Below, in pieces: positions 10,643 to 20,174 of a DNA stretch of 64,000 nt (position 1 is its first letter; every line of letters begins with the position of its first letter). Position numbers and translations under genes: made by a program. Under the pieces are notes generated by a model. The model saw only the letters and a list, made by a program, of their open reading frames with translations, did no database searches and was not told the origin of the DNA. The stretch is from Candidatus Binatia bacterium (GTDB lineage: Bacteria; Desulfobacterota; Binatia; Bin18), in NCBI GenBank assembly GCA_022820725.1, contig JAJEFA010000007.1:285215-349214 (forward strand), given 5' to 3'.

Positions 10643-11635
10643 ATGCACGCAGCATCCCTCTCTTCAGACTCGATTCAGCCCATCCAAGCGCCCGGGCACG
10701 TCCCTGTCATGCTGGAGCAGGTCCTCTCCTTTCTGCAACCCTGTCTTGGCGGTGATATTCTTGATGGGACGCTCGGGGGAGGCGGACACGCTGCGGCCCT
10801 GTTGGAAGCCGGCCATGGAAAAGGCCGGCTGCTGGGCCTAGACCGCGACCCACATGCGCTGCTGGTTGCGCGACGGCGGTTAGCCCCGTTCGTCGGTCAG
10901 CATATCACCCTTCATGCGAATTTCAGCCAAGCGGCGGCTGTCCTGCGTGAGGTGGGATGGGCAGGAGTCGATGGCCTCCTCCTTGACCTGGGTTTTTCCT
11001 CACTCCAGGTCGAAGACGGAGGACGCGGCTTTAGTTTTTTACGCCCGGGGCCACTCGATATGCGGATGGACCAAAGTGACGGGCAGAGTGCAGCCGATAT
11101 TGTGAATACTTCCAGTGAAGAAGAATTACACCGGATTCTCCGAGAATACGGAGAAGAACGAGCGGCCAGAGCGATTGTCCGGGCAATCCTCCAGGAACGT
11201 GCACGCGGACCGATCACAACAACAACGGCCCTTGTGAAAATTATTGAGCGCAGTGTCCGCCGGCCCATCCGTCATCAGCGGCATCGGGTCCATGCGGCAA
11301 CACGGACCTTTCAGGCACTGCGCATCGCAGTGAATCAGGAACTCCGGCACTTAGCCGTATTCTTACAGGAGGGATATACCTTGCTGCGACCCGGAGGGCG
11401 CATGGTGGTGCTCTCCTACCACTCGCTTGAAGATCGTCTGGTGAAAACCGCCTTTCGGCGCTGGGCCTCCGCCTGTATTTGTCCCCCCCAACTCCAGGTC
11501 TGTGCCTGCGACTGGAAGCCGCAGGTCCGAGTGTTAACCCCCAAGCCGTTGACACCAACCGGTCAGGAAGTCATGGAGAATACACGGGCGCGGAGTGCGC
11601 GCTTACGCGCAGTGGAGCGATGCGAAGGAGGATGA
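10643..11635 (+). CDS. rsmH: 16S rRNA m4C1402 methyltransferase
   Basis: RsmH (MraW) methylates N4 of C1402 in 16S rRNA using SAM. The VPVMLEQVL start, LDGTLGGGGHA motif I, DRDPHAL, LLDLGFSSLQVE and the later VVLSYHSLEDRLVK are all family signatures. The C-terminal part has a Cys cluster, ACICPPQLQVCAC, often seen in members of this family. The length of 330 residues is a little over the usual 310, with an extra N-terminal stretch of about 15 residues. The stop overlaps the run of ATG codons that begins ftsL, so translation is probably coupled. Confidence 0.97.
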   Translation: MHAASLSSDSIQPIQAPGHVPVMLEQVLSFLQPCLGGDILDGTLGGGGHAAALLEAGHGKGRLLGLDRDPHALLVARRRLAPFVGQHITLHANFSQAAAVLREVGWAGVDGLLLDLGFSSLQVEDGGRGFSFLRPGPLDMRMDQSDGQSAADIVNTSSEEELHRILREYGEERAARAIVRAILQERARGPITTTTALVKIIERSVRRPIRHQRHRVHAATRTFQALRIAVNQELRHLAVFLQEGYTLLRPGGRMVVLSYHSLEDRLVKTAFRRWASACICPPQLQVCACDWKPQVRVLTPKPLTPTGQEVMENTRARSARLRAVERCEGG

Positions 11636-11637
11636 TG

Positions 11638-11910
11638 ATGTGGAAGTTGCCCGGATGGGGTACGTATGGCGTGCTTACAGCTGTTGGACTGGCTCTGGTC
11701 CTGTCCCACCTCTGGATTCGGCTTCAGGTGGTCTCTACGGGGTATGCGCTTGCAGATACGCGACAGCTCATCAGCGCCCTGCAAGAGGAGCACCACGCCC
11801 TCACCATAGAATGGGAGGCGGCCACGGCCCCCAGTCACTTGTCTCAGCTCGCCGGCGACCGGCTCGGGCTCGCCGTACCTCGCCCTGAGCAGATCGTTAT
11901 CCTGCCATAG
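11638..11910 (+). CDS. ftsL: Cell division protein FtsL-like
   Basis: A small bitopic protein of 90 residues in the position of ftsL between rsmH and ftsI. A short basic or aromatic cytoplasmic tip is followed by one membrane helix (YGVLTAVGLALVLSHLWIRL) and a periplasmic helix with a coiled-coil look (DTRQLISALQEEHHALTIEW). FtsL sequences are poorly conserved, so the call rests on topology and place. Three ATGs occur in a row (11632, 11635, 11638); AAGGAGG at 11625-11631 best serves the third. FtsL joins FtsB and FtsQ and activates FtsWI. Confidence 0.88.
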   Translation: MWKLPGWGTYGVLTAVGLALVLSHLWIRLQVVSTGYALADTRQLISALQEEHHALTIEWEAATAPSHLSQLAGDRLGLAVPRPEQIVILP

Positions 11911-11919
11911 GAGGGACGC

Positions 11920-13881
11920 ATGTCGAGACGGATCGGCCTAGTGGCGGGGATGTTGGGATTGGGCCTGCTTCTTATTATCGCCCGTCTCGTCCACCTCACG
12001 GTGGTACAGAGGGATACGCTGGCACAGCGGGCTGCCGGACAATATCGCCACCGTGAGACCGTAACGCCCCAACGTGGTGCTATTGTTGATCGCAACGGAC
12101 GGCGGCTGGCCTTTAGCGTTGGGGCTGAATCCCTCTATGTCCATCCGGCAAAACTCCCGGCCGACGTGGATAACATGATTCCCGTGCTGGCCCACTATCT
12201 CTCTCTACCCGCACAACAGGTCGACGCCGTCCTCCGTTCCTCCAAGCCGTTTGTCTGGCTCAAACGGGGCGTCTTCCCCCAAGAGGCCAGTCAGATCAAA
12301 GCACTTAACGTGTCTGGCCTTGACAGCAAAGGCACCCAGCGCCGTGTATACCCGTACCGGACCTTAGCCGCTTCTCTACTCGGATTTGTCAATGTGGATG
12401 CGCAAGGCTTGGAGGGGATCGAAAAGGCATATGATCGCTATTTGCTCGGCCCAGTGAGCCACACCCTGGGTGAGCGTGACGGGCGTCAACGGGCGATTTT
12501 GATCCGTGGTGGCGCTCAGCCGCCTGAAACGTTCCGCGTACGTTTGACGCTGGATACGACCCTCCAGTACGTGGCTGAGCGCGAGTTGGAACGTGCCGTG
12601 CGACATAGTCGGGCTGCAGCGGGGTCTGTGATCATACTTGACCCCCAGACGTTTGCCATTCTTGCGCTGGCTCAGGTGCCGACCTTCGATCCGAATACAC
12701 CTGGAGATTTCCCACCTGCTGCGCGCCGCAATCGGGTGATCAGCGACTATTACGAGCCCGGATCGACGCTCAAGGCATTATTAGTTGCCGCCGCCCTGGA
12801 TGCCAAACAAGTCAACGAAACCGACCCCATTTTTTGTGAACACGGGGCCTATCGGGTTGGTGGACATACTATCCACGACGTTCATCCCTACGGCGAGCTC
12901 AGCGTCGATGGGGTCTTGACCAAATCGAGCAATATTGGCGCGGCGAAGATCGGCGAGCGGTTGGGGAAAGAGCACTACTATGACTACCTTTGGGCCTTTG
13001 GGCTCGGACAGAAAACCAGCGTTGATTTGCCCGGAGAGATAAGCGGAGATCTCCCTTCATTCCAAGCATGGTCTCGGATCAAGCTGGTGACAGCCAGCTT
13101 TGGGCAGGGGGTGGCAGTGACGCCCTTGCAGTTAGCCTGCGCCTATGCGGCACTTGCCAACGAAGGCATGCTCATGCGCCCCTATGTGGTGAGTGAAATA
13201 GTGAGCAGTACAGGGGAAGTCGTCCACGCCAACGGCCCGACCCCGATCAGGCAGGTGATTCAATCCGAAACCGCGCAACGCATACGGGCCTTGCTTGAGC
13301 ACGTTGTCGCGCCGGGGGGAACAGGCCGGCGTGCACACATTCAAGGGTTTCGAGTGGCAGGAAAAACGGGGACCTCGCAAAAACATGACCCCCGTGGCGG
13401 GTATTCGGAGACTGGTCGAATCGCATCTTTTATTGGCATGGTTCCCGCCGAGCAGCCCCGACTGGTGATTTTAGCGGTCATCGATGAGCCCAAGACAGCC
13501 ACCTATGGAGGAGTGGTCGCGGCCCCAGTATTTCAAGCGATTGCCCGGCAATCCCTGGCCTACCTTGGGGTCGCGGGCAGTGCGGGGGAAGGCACGGACA
13601 TCCAATGGGCAGGCAGTCCGCAGTTCTCGACCGCCAAGCTCTCCACTGAATCCGCGTTTTCGCCCGAAGCCTATAGCGCGGCAGGGGATGACTCGTTAGT
13701 CGGCCGCTCCGAGGCCGATGACTTTATTGGACTCAGTCTGCGGGCGGCCATGCGGAAAGCGTCGGCGAACGGGCTACAGATCGTTGCCCGCGGGAGCGGC
13801 TATGTCACGGACCAAAGGATCCGCAATAAGACGCAGACTGGCGAAGCGGTATATGAACTCAGGCTTGAGGCAGACGAGTGA
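11920..13881 (+). CDS. ftsI: Septal peptidoglycan transpeptidase FtsI (PBP3) with C-terminal PASTA domain
   Basis: A class B penicillin-binding protein of 653 residues. An N-terminal membrane helix (GLVAGMLGLGLLLIIARLV) precedes the dimerisation domain (PQRGAIVDRNG). The transpeptidase motifs are SxxK in EPGSTLKALL, SSN in TKSSNIGAA and KTG in VAGKTGTSQ. From about residue 595, DFIGLSLRAAMRKASANGLQ to the end is a single PASTA domain, which E. coli FtsI lacks but Firmicute and some deltaproteobacterial enzymes have. It cross-links septal peptidoglycan with FtsW. The stop overlaps the GTG start of murE by four bases. Confidence 0.97.
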   Translation: MSRRIGLVAGMLGLGLLLIIARLVHLTVVQRDTLAQRAAGQYRHRETVTPQRGAIVDRNGRRLAFSVGAESLYVHPAKLPADVDNMIPVLAHYLSLPAQQVDAVLRSSKPFVWLKRGVFPQEASQIKALNVSGLDSKGTQRRVYPYRTLAASLLGFVNVDAQGLEGIEKAYDRYLLGPVSHTLGERDGRQRAILIRGGAQPPETFRVRLTLDTTLQYVAERELERAVRHSRAAAGSVIILDPQTFAILALAQVPTFDPNTPGDFPPAARRNRVISDYYEPGSTLKALLVAAALDAKQVNETDPIFCEHGAYRVGGHTIHDVHPYGELSVDGVLTKSSNIGAAKIGERLGKEHYYDYLWAFGLGQKTSVDLPGEISGDLPSFQAWSRIKLVTASFGQGVAVTPLQLACAYAALANEGMLMRPYVVSEIVSSTGEVVHANGPTPIRQVIQSETAQRIRALLEHVVAPGGTGRRAHIQGFRVAGKTGTSQKHDPRGGYSETGRIASFIGMVPAEQPRLVILAVIDEPKTATYGGVVAAPVFQAIARQSLAYLGVAGSAGEGTDIQWAGSPQFSTAKLSTESAFSPEAYSAAGDDSLVGRSEADDFIGLSLRAAMRKASANGLQIVARGSGYVTDQRIRNKTQTGEAVYELRLEADE

Positions 13882-15440
13882 GGTGTGATGTGACGTGTTT
13901 GCAGCAACTCCTGCCGCTTGATTCGTCCGGGTTCACTGACCCGGCGTTCCAGATTCACGGTCCGACCGATATTCCAGTTGAGTCTCTGGCGTATGACTCC
14001 CGCCGGGTGACGCCAGGGGCGCTCTTTTTTGCCCTGCCGGGAACAAAGACTGAGGGGACGGCCTTTCTTGAACAAGCGCTTGACCAGGGGGCGCGGGCGG
14101 TTGTCGCGCCGCCGGGTACGGAGATGCCTCCAGATGTGACCCTTATCACCTCGGAGCAGCCGCGACGGCTGCTTGGGGCAATCGCCGATCAATTTTATCA
14201 GCGGCCGAGTGAACGGCTGACTCTGATCGGTGTGACTGGAACAAGTGGGAAAACGACAACGACATATGTGTTAGAAGCCATAGGCAAAGCGCTGGGCTGG
14301 TCGGTGGGCGTCATCGGAACGGTGAACTACCGCTATGCAGATCAGGAGCGTCCCGCTCCCCTGACCACCCCAGAAGCGATTGAGTTGCAAGCGCTCTTAT
14401 CCGACATGGCCGAGGCTGGAGTGAGTCATGTCATCATGGAGGTCTCGTCTCATGCCTTAGCCCAGGAGCGGGTCTGGGGCTGCCGCTGGGACGGTGGGGT
14501 CTTTACGAACCTTGGCCGTGATCATCTCGATTACCATCTGAATACGGCGGCGTATTTTGCCGCAAAGGCGCTGCTCTTTCGCGACGGTCTGGCGAGGTCG
14601 CCAAAACGCAGCCGCTTTGCGGTCATCAACGCGGATGACTCCTGGGGCCAGAAACTGCTCACAGAGCCATTTGCCTATCCCGTACTGACCTATAGCCTCC
14701 ACCAGGATACGACGGTCTCTGTCCGGCACCTCAGCTATAGTTTGTCTGGCATCCAAGCGGAGTTGCAGGTTGGACAAGAGATGCTCTCCGCAGCGTCGCC
14801 TTTGATTGGCGAGCCGCACGTCTACAATATCCTGGCGGCCGTCACTGTTGCGCACGCCCTTGGAGCCCCACTCAAACAGGTGAGTGAAGGGATCGCCCAG
14901 TGTCGCCGGGTTCCAGGCCGGCTGGAAGCCCTCTCGGTCGGACGACGATTTGAGGTCTTCGTTGATTATGCCCATAAGCCCGACGCGCTGGAGAAGACGC
15001 TGGGAGCCTTGCGTACTCTTACCGCAAAGCGGCTGATCACCGTCTTCGGTTGCGGCGGGGATCGGGACAGGGGCAAGCGACCGCTGATGGGCGAAGTGGC
15101 AGGCCGCTTGAGCGACGTGGTGGTTTTAACCTCGGATAACCCCCGAACCGAGAACCCGGGTCAGATATTAACGGAAACGGAACCGGGACTCAGTCGGACT
15201 GGGATGACCCGAGAGGAATCCAACCGGGTGAGGGGAGCGGATATCCTCACGGATTCGTATATGGTCATTGCAGACCGACGCAGCGCTATCCGACGAGCGC
15301 TGGACGAAGCCCAAGCCGGCGACGTGGTCGTCATTGCCGGCAAGGGACACGAGGATTATCAGATTATCGGTACGACGCGCTCTCATTTTGATGATGCGGA
15401 AGAAGTCCGGCACTATCTGTCGTTGGAGGGTGGTGTGTAA
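13878..15440 (+). CDS. murE: UDP-MurNAc-tripeptide ligase MurE, meso-DAP type
   Basis: Adds the third amino acid to UDP-MurNAc-L-Ala-D-Glu. Domain order is normal: N-terminal UMAG-binding part ([17 protein letters not shown]), ATP loop [29 protein letters not shown], then the C-terminal part with [11 protein letters not shown] and [13 protein letters not shown]. The DNPR box (in [10 protein letters not shown]) is the meso-diaminopimelate selector. The start is a GTG at 13878 overlapping ftsI. After the DNPR box the sequence [20 protein letters not shown] is longer than in common MurE enzymes. murF is not found downstream, where it normally sits. Confidence 0.97.
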   Translation: MRCDVTCLQQLLPLDSSGFTDPAFQIHGPTDIPVESLAYDSRRVTPGALFFALPGTKTEGTAFLEQALDQGARAVVAPPGTEMPPDVTLITSEQPRRLLGAIADQFYQRPSERLTLIGVTGTSGKTTTTYVLEAIGKALGWSVGVIGTVNYRYADQERPAPLTTPEAIELQALLSDMAEAGVSHVIMEVSSHALAQERVWGCRWDGGVFTNLGRDHLDYHLNTAAYFAAKALLFRDGLARSPKRSRFAVINADDSWGQKLLTEPFAYPVLTYSLHQDTTVSVRHLSYSLSGIQAELQVGQEMLSAASPLIGEPHVYNILAAVTVAHALGAPLKQVSEGIAQCRRVPGRLEALSVGRRFEVFVDYAHKPDALEKTLGALRTLTAKRLITVFGCGGDRDRGKRPLMGEVAGRLSDVVVLTSDNPRTENPGQILTETEPGLSRTGMTREESNRVRGADILTDSYMVIADRRSAIRRALDEAQAGDVVVIAGKGHEDYQIIGTTRSHFDDAEEVRHYLSLEGGV

Positions 15441-16516
15441 TGCTGTACGCCTTTCTCTACGCCCTCCATACGACCTATTCCGGGTTTAACGTCTTTCGCT
15501 ATATTACGTTCAGAACCCTGTTGGCGGCCTTATTGGCCCTGAGCGTTTCCTTTATCCTCGGACCGTGGCTGATTGCGCGCCTGACCGCGCTCAAGGCGGG
15601 CCAGCCCATTCGCTCAGATGGACCCGCAGCACATCTGAGTAAAGCTGGCACGCCTACCATGGGAGGGACGTTGATCCTTTTCTCTCTCACGCTGGCGACC
15701 ATCTTGTTAGCGGACTTGACCAATCCGTATGTCTGGTTGGTGCTGGGCGTTACTATCGGTTTTGGCTTGATTGGATTTCTCGACGATTACAAAAAACTCA
15801 GCCAGCGGAACTCGGCTGGTTTGCGCGGAAGATATAAACTCCTGGCGCAATGTGCGATTGCCCTGGCAGCCGCCGGATGGCTGTTTATACAGCCGGGATT
15901 TGACACCACGCTGACCATTCCCTTTCTCAAAGACGTTCGGCCGGCCCTGGGCTGGTGGTATATCCCCTTTGCCGCCCTGGTGGTGGTAGGAGCCTCGAAT
16001 GCGGTCAATCTCACTGATGGTCTGGATGGATTGGCCATTGGGCCGGTGATGATCGCCGGGGTAACCTATGCCATTTTCACCTACGTGAGCGGGCATAGTA
16101 GAATGGCGGAATACTTACAGGTGCCCTATGTGGCGGGATCCGGGGAGGTGGCGATTTTTTGTGGCGCCCTGGCAGCCGCCGGGCTGGGCTTTTTGTGGTT
16201 TAACGCCTACCCGGCCCAGATGTTTATGGGTGATGTGGGCTCCCTCTCCCTCGGGGCGGCGCTGGGTATTGTCGCGCTGATCAGTAAACAGGAGATCGTG
16301 CTAGCGGTCGTGGGTGGCGTTTTTGTGATTGAGGCGGCTTCGGTCATCTTTCAGGTGAGTTCGTATAAATTGAGGCGGAAACGTATCTTCCGTATGGCTC
16401 CGCTGCACCACCATTTTGAGTTGCTGGGCTGGCCGGAACCGCTGATCATTGTTCGCTTTTGGATTGTTTCCATCATCTGTGCACTCGCTGCATTGAGCAC
16501 GCTCAAACTGCGCTGA
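15440..16516 (+). CDS. mraY: Phospho-MurNAc-pentapeptide transferase MraY
   Basis: Makes lipid I from UDP-MurNAc-pentapeptide and undecaprenyl phosphate in the inner membrane. About ten hydrophobic segments, the DDYKKL catalytic Asp pair, [28 protein letters not shown] and the [14 protein letters not shown] histidine box are all present. The length of 358 residues is normal. It overlaps the murE stop by one base (TAATG), so coupling is tight. Direct murE-mraY adjacency means no murF lies between them. Confidence 0.98.
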   Translation: MLYAFLYALHTTYSGFNVFRYITFRTLLAALLALSVSFILGPWLIARLTALKAGQPIRSDGPAAHLSKAGTPTMGGTLILFSLTLATILLADLTNPYVWLVLGVTIGFGLIGFLDDYKKLSQRNSAGLRGRYKLLAQCAIALAAAGWLFIQPGFDTTLTIPFLKDVRPALGWWYIPFAALVVVGASNAVNLTDGLDGLAIGPVMIAGVTYAIFTYVSGHSRMAEYLQVPYVAGSGEVAIFCGALAAAGLGFLWFNAYPAQMFMGDVGSLSLGAALGIVALISKQEIVLAVVGGVFVIEAASVIFQVSSYKLRRKRIFRMAPLHHHFELLGWPEPLIIVRFWIVSIICALAALSTLKLR

Positions 16517-16526
16517 GAAAACGAAT

Positions 16527-17867
16527 ATGAACCTGACGGGGAAAACTGTACTGATCATTGGCCTGGGGCGAACGGGGGAAAGCGTGGCGCGTTGTGTTCT
16601 GGCTCACGGCGGCCACATCCGTATCGCAGATAGCCATGCCGATGCGGTCGCAGGGGCCCATACCCAGTTCGATGGCCAGCCTGTGGAAATTCGCTCAGAC
16701 GACGCTGACGGTCTCCTATGTGGTGTGCATCTTGTGATTCCCAGTCCTGGTGTGCCGGCGACCCATCCCCTGCTGAGGGAGGCGGTCCGACGGCGGATTG
16801 CGGTGCAGAGTGAAATCGAGTTGGCCTATCGGCTCCTGACCTGCCCGGTTGTGGCCGTCACCGGTACGAACGGGAAAAGCACAACGACAGCCCTTCTTGG
16901 GGAGATGATCCAGCAGTCCGGCCAGGAGACCTTTATTGGCGGAAACTTGGGAACCCCGCTGATTGACGCCGTTGAGACATCCCATGCGGTTGCGGTGGCC
17001 GAGATTTCCAGCTTTCAACTCGAATGGGTCGAGCAGTTTCGTCCAGAGATTGGCGTCTTTCTCAATCTGAGTGAAGATCACCTCGATCGACACGGTAGTT
17101 TTGAACAATATGGCCAGACCAAACAGCGCTTATTTGCTCAGCAGCGGCGGTCTGACTGGGTGGTCATGAATCGAGACGACGCTAGCGTCCAGGCGTTGTG
17201 TCACGTGCTCCCCGGACGGCGGTTTTCTTTTGGCTGGACTCCGGTGACAGGAGACAAGAGCGAAGCAGCCTGGGTTGAGGCGGAAACCCTCGTTCTTCGT
17301 CACGCCGACCGCGAGATGCGCTATGCGATTAATGACATCCAACTCCGTGGGAGGCATAATATTGCCAACGTCATGGCCGCGGTGAGTGCGGCGACGTTGT
17401 GGGGGGTCCCCCCGGCTATCATCCAGACCGTCTTAGCCTCTTTTACCGGCTTACCACACCGGCTTGAACTCGTCGCGGAGAAAAACGGAGTAGCCTATAT
17501 TAACGACTCCAAAGGGACAAATATCGACGCCGTGGTTCAATCGCTCAACAGTTTTTCTGAGCCGGTTATTCTGCTTGCTGGCGGGGTGGAGAAGGGCGGC
17601 GATTATCGCCCCCTTCGAAAGGTCGTTCAGACCAAGGTAAAAAAGCTGATTCTTTTTGGACAAGCCCAGCACTCCTTATGCACCGCCTTGGGGCAAGACA
17701 CCGAAACACTGCTGGTCGATGCATTGGACGAGGCGGTTCAGGCGGCCCACCGGAGAGCTCGAGCGGGTGATATCGTCCTCCTCTCTCCAGCCTGCGCGAG
17801 TTTTGATCAATTCCGGAACTATGCCCATCGTGGGGAGGCGTTCCGGTCCTACGTGGAAGCACTATGA
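16527..17867 (+). CDS. murD: UDP-MurNAc-L-alanine:D-glutamate ligase MurD
   Basis: An N-terminal Rossmann part (KTVLIIGLGRTGESVA), the ATP loop TGTNGKSTTTALLGE, the middle block NLSEDHLDRHG and the C-terminal YINDSKGTNIDAV and LSPACASFDQFRNYAHRG blocks place this firmly as MurD. It has 446 residues, normal. It adds D-glutamate in the cytosolic precursor pathway. The last four bases (ATGA) overlap the ftsW start. Confidence 0.97.
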   Translation: MNLTGKTVLIIGLGRTGESVARCVLAHGGHIRIADSHADAVAGAHTQFDGQPVEIRSDDADGLLCGVHLVIPSPGVPATHPLLREAVRRRIAVQSEIELAYRLLTCPVVAVTGTNGKSTTTALLGEMIQQSGQETFIGGNLGTPLIDAVETSHAVAVAEISSFQLEWVEQFRPEIGVFLNLSEDHLDRHGSFEQYGQTKQRLFAQQRRSDWVVMNRDDASVQALCHVLPGRRFSFGWTPVTGDKSEAAWVEAETLVLRHADREMRYAINDIQLRGRHNIANVMAAVSAATLWGVPPAIIQTVLASFTGLPHRLELVAEKNGVAYINDSKGTNIDAVVQSLNSFSEPVILLAGGVEKGGDYRPLRKVVQTKVKKLILFGQAQHSLCTALGQDTETLLVDALDEAVQAAHRRARAGDIVLLSPACASFDQFRNYAHRGEAFRSYVEAL

Positions 17868-19030
17868 AGATGCTTGGCGAAATACTCTCCGGGCAGTTCA
17901 CTGATGCCCAAACCGCGCAGCCGATCCGTCGTGGTCCGGTTGACTCATGGCTACTCGGAGTGGTGTTCCTGCTCATCTTGAGCGGGGAGCTTTTCGTTTT
18001 GAACACGACGTATTTTTACGCATTTGACCGTTTCGACGATGCCTATCTTTTTGTTCGGAAATATAATGTCGCCTTAGTAATCGGCGGTCTTGGCTGTCTC
18101 GTGGCCCTGGCACTCCCTTCGACAGTATTCCGCACCCTCGCCTATCCGGCGTTAATCGTAGCATTCGTCAGCCTCTGTCTCGTCCTGCTGCCGGGCTTCA
18201 GCCACGGCAACGTGCAGCGCTGGCTGTCCTTTGGAACGTTGAATTTTCAACCCTCCGAATTCACCAAAGGAGCCGTGGTGCTCTACCTTGCCTATGCGCT
18301 GGCGAAAAAGGCGGAGCGTATACACAGCTTTGTGTATGGCTTGCTCCCTCCCCTTTTGGTGGTCGGGTGTATCGTGGTGCTCATTGCCCTGGAGCCAGAC
18401 TTAGGGGGTGCCGTATTCATCAGCCTTCTTTTCGCTGCTTTGCTTTTTGTTGCTGGTGCACGGAGGTGGCATCTTGCTATGCTGGCTTTGGTCGGGTTGC
18501 TGAGTCTCGGCTATGGAGTCCTGAGTGCGGACTACCGGACTGATCGTTTGTTGACGTTTCTGGATCAGTCAGCGGATTTGCAGGGGGAGGGCTATCAACT
18601 TGATCAGTCCCGTCTTGCCTTTGGGGCAGGCGGGGTCTCTGGGGTTGGGCTCGGAGAAAGTCGCCAGAAGATGTTTTATTTGCCCGAGGCCCACACGGAC
18701 TTTATCTTCGCCGTGATTGGCGAAGAAACCGGTTTATGGGGTACCACGGGCATCGTCCTCCTCTTTGGTCTCTTCGGGGCTCGAGGGCTCCGGGTCGCGT
18801 CGCACCACCCTACCCAGTTTGGTCGTTTACTCGCCTTTGGCTGTACATTCCTGATCGTCTGTCAGGCCGGAATCAATATGGCGGTTGTCGTCGGCCTGCT
18901 CCCGATAACCGGGCTGCCGTTGCCCTTCGTCAGCTATGGAGGGTCTGCGTTGGTCATCATCCTTTTCTGTACTGGCATATTGCTTTGCCTCTCGCGTGAA
19001 GTCCAACGGCAGGAGAGTGCCCATGCCTAG
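17864..19030 (+). CDS. ftsW: Peptidoglycan glycosyltransferase FtsW
   Basis: A SEDS-family polymerase with about ten membrane segments. Diagnostic stretches are RWLSFGTLNFQPSEFTKGA, ALEPDLGGA, GESRQKMFYLPEAHTDFIFA and GLLPITGLPLPFVSYGGSA. FtsW polymerises septal glycan with FtsI. The N-terminal tail of about 28 residues is cytoplasmic. It overlaps murD by four bases and murG by eight. An RodA identity is unlikely given the cluster. Confidence 0.97.
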   Translation: MKMLGEILSGQFTDAQTAQPIRRGPVDSWLLGVVFLLILSGELFVLNTTYFYAFDRFDDAYLFVRKYNVALVIGGLGCLVALALPSTVFRTLAYPALIVAFVSLCLVLLPGFSHGNVQRWLSFGTLNFQPSEFTKGAVVLYLAYALAKKAERIHSFVYGLLPPLLVVGCIVVLIALEPDLGGAVFISLLFAALLFVAGARRWHLAMLALVGLLSLGYGVLSADYRTDRLLTFLDQSADLQGEGYQLDQSRLAFGAGGVSGVGLGESRQKMFYLPEAHTDFIFAVIGEETGLWGTTGIVLLFGLFGARGLRVASHHPTQFGRLLAFGCTFLIVCQAGINMAVVVGLLPITGLPLPFVSYGGSALVIILFCTGILLCLSREVQRQESAHA

Positions 19031-20174
19031 GGCGCCTCGACTCCTCCTTGCAGCGGGAGGCACCGGCGGACACCTCTTCCCTGGGGTTGCCGTGGCAGAG
19101 CTCGCGCAGCGACAGGCTGGTGCGTCGGTATTGTTTGTTGGCACCTCTGGCGGAATGGAAAAGGATGTCATCCCGCAGCTTGGATTTTCTTTACGTTTCA
19201 TCCCTGCTGAACAGCTCCGCGGACGAACGAGGTGGGGAAAAATCCGCGCCATGGGGGTCGCGGGCTATGGTATTGGGGCTGCCTGGCGCATCATTCGTGA
19301 GTTCGCTCCCGATGTGATCTTCAGCATCGGGGGCTATGCGTCCGCTCCGACCGTCCTGGCTGGCTGGCTGCAGCGTATCCCCTGCGTCTTGCTTGAACCC
19401 AACGCGATTCCTGGGCTGGCAAATCGCTTTCTGAGTTGGTTTGCCGCCCGCGTCTGTCTTGGATTTGAAACGGCCGCCCACTTTTTCCCGAGACACAAGG
19501 TTGTCTATACTGGCAACCCGGTGCGATCTGCCTTACGACCAACGCTCCAGCCGACGACAACAGATAAGCCCTTTACCATTCTCATCTTTGGTGGCAGTGC
19601 CGGAGCCCATCGGCTCAACCATATCGTACCTCAGGCTTTAGCCCGGTTACACAAGACACAGAGTAGCCACAAGGGCACGGACCCAGCGCAGGCGATACAG
19701 ATTATTCATCAGACCGGCCAAGCCGAGTGCGCAGCCGTCTCAGCCTCGTATACGACACGAGGGATAGCGGCACGGGTGGTCCCGTTTATTGACGCCATGC
19801 AGGAAGTATATGCCGAGGCCGACCTCGTGATTTGTCGGGCGGGAGCAATAACCGCTGCAGAGCTGACTCTGCTCGGAAAGCCGGCCATCCTTATTCCCTA
19901 CCCATACGCGGCAGACGACCACCAACGCGCCAATGCTGAGGCCCTAGTGCAGGCGGGCGCAGCGGTGATGCTCTTGGACCACACGCTGTCCCCCGAGTTG
20001 CTCGAACAGACGGTTGCGCGCCTCGTCCAGCACAGAGACACCTTAGGAAATATGGCCCGAGCGGCGACGGCTTTAGGCCGCCCCGACGCAACTGCCGCCA
20101 TCGTCCAGACCTGTTTTGCCTGCGCCCCTGATGCATCTTCTTCCGGTCAGGAGGTTTCGTGTCAAGAAAGATGA
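19023..20174 (+). CDS. murG: Lipid II synthase MurG
   Basis: Transfers GlcNAc from UDP-GlcNAc to lipid I at the inner membrane face. The G-loop AAGGTGGHLFPGVAVAE, IGGYASAPTVLAG, the second loop IFGGSAGAHRLN and the C-terminal ICRAGAITAAELTLLGKPA are family hallmarks. The ATG at 19023 overlaps the ftsW stop; a longer frame from 18936 would lie inside ftsW and is rejected. A hydrophilic insert, HKTQSSHKGTDPAQA, of about 14 residues after the second loop is unusual. Product 383 residues. Confidence 0.97.
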   Translation: MPRAPRLLLAAGGTGGHLFPGVAVAELAQRQAGASVLFVGTSGGMEKDVIPQLGFSLRFIPAEQLRGRTRWGKIRAMGVAGYGIGAAWRIIREFAPDVIFSIGGYASAPTVLAGWLQRIPCVLLEPNAIPGLANRFLSWFAARVCLGFETAAHFFPRHKVVYTGNPVRSALRPTLQPTTTDKPFTILIFGGSAGAHRLNHIVPQALARLHKTQSSHKGTDPAQAIQIIHQTGQAECAAVSASYTTRGIAARVVPFIDAMQEVYAEADLVICRAGAITAAELTLLGKPAILIPYPYAADDHQRANAEALVQAGAAVMLLDHTLSPELLEQTVARLVQHRDTLGNMARAATALGRPDATAAIVQTCFACAPDASSSGQEVSCQER

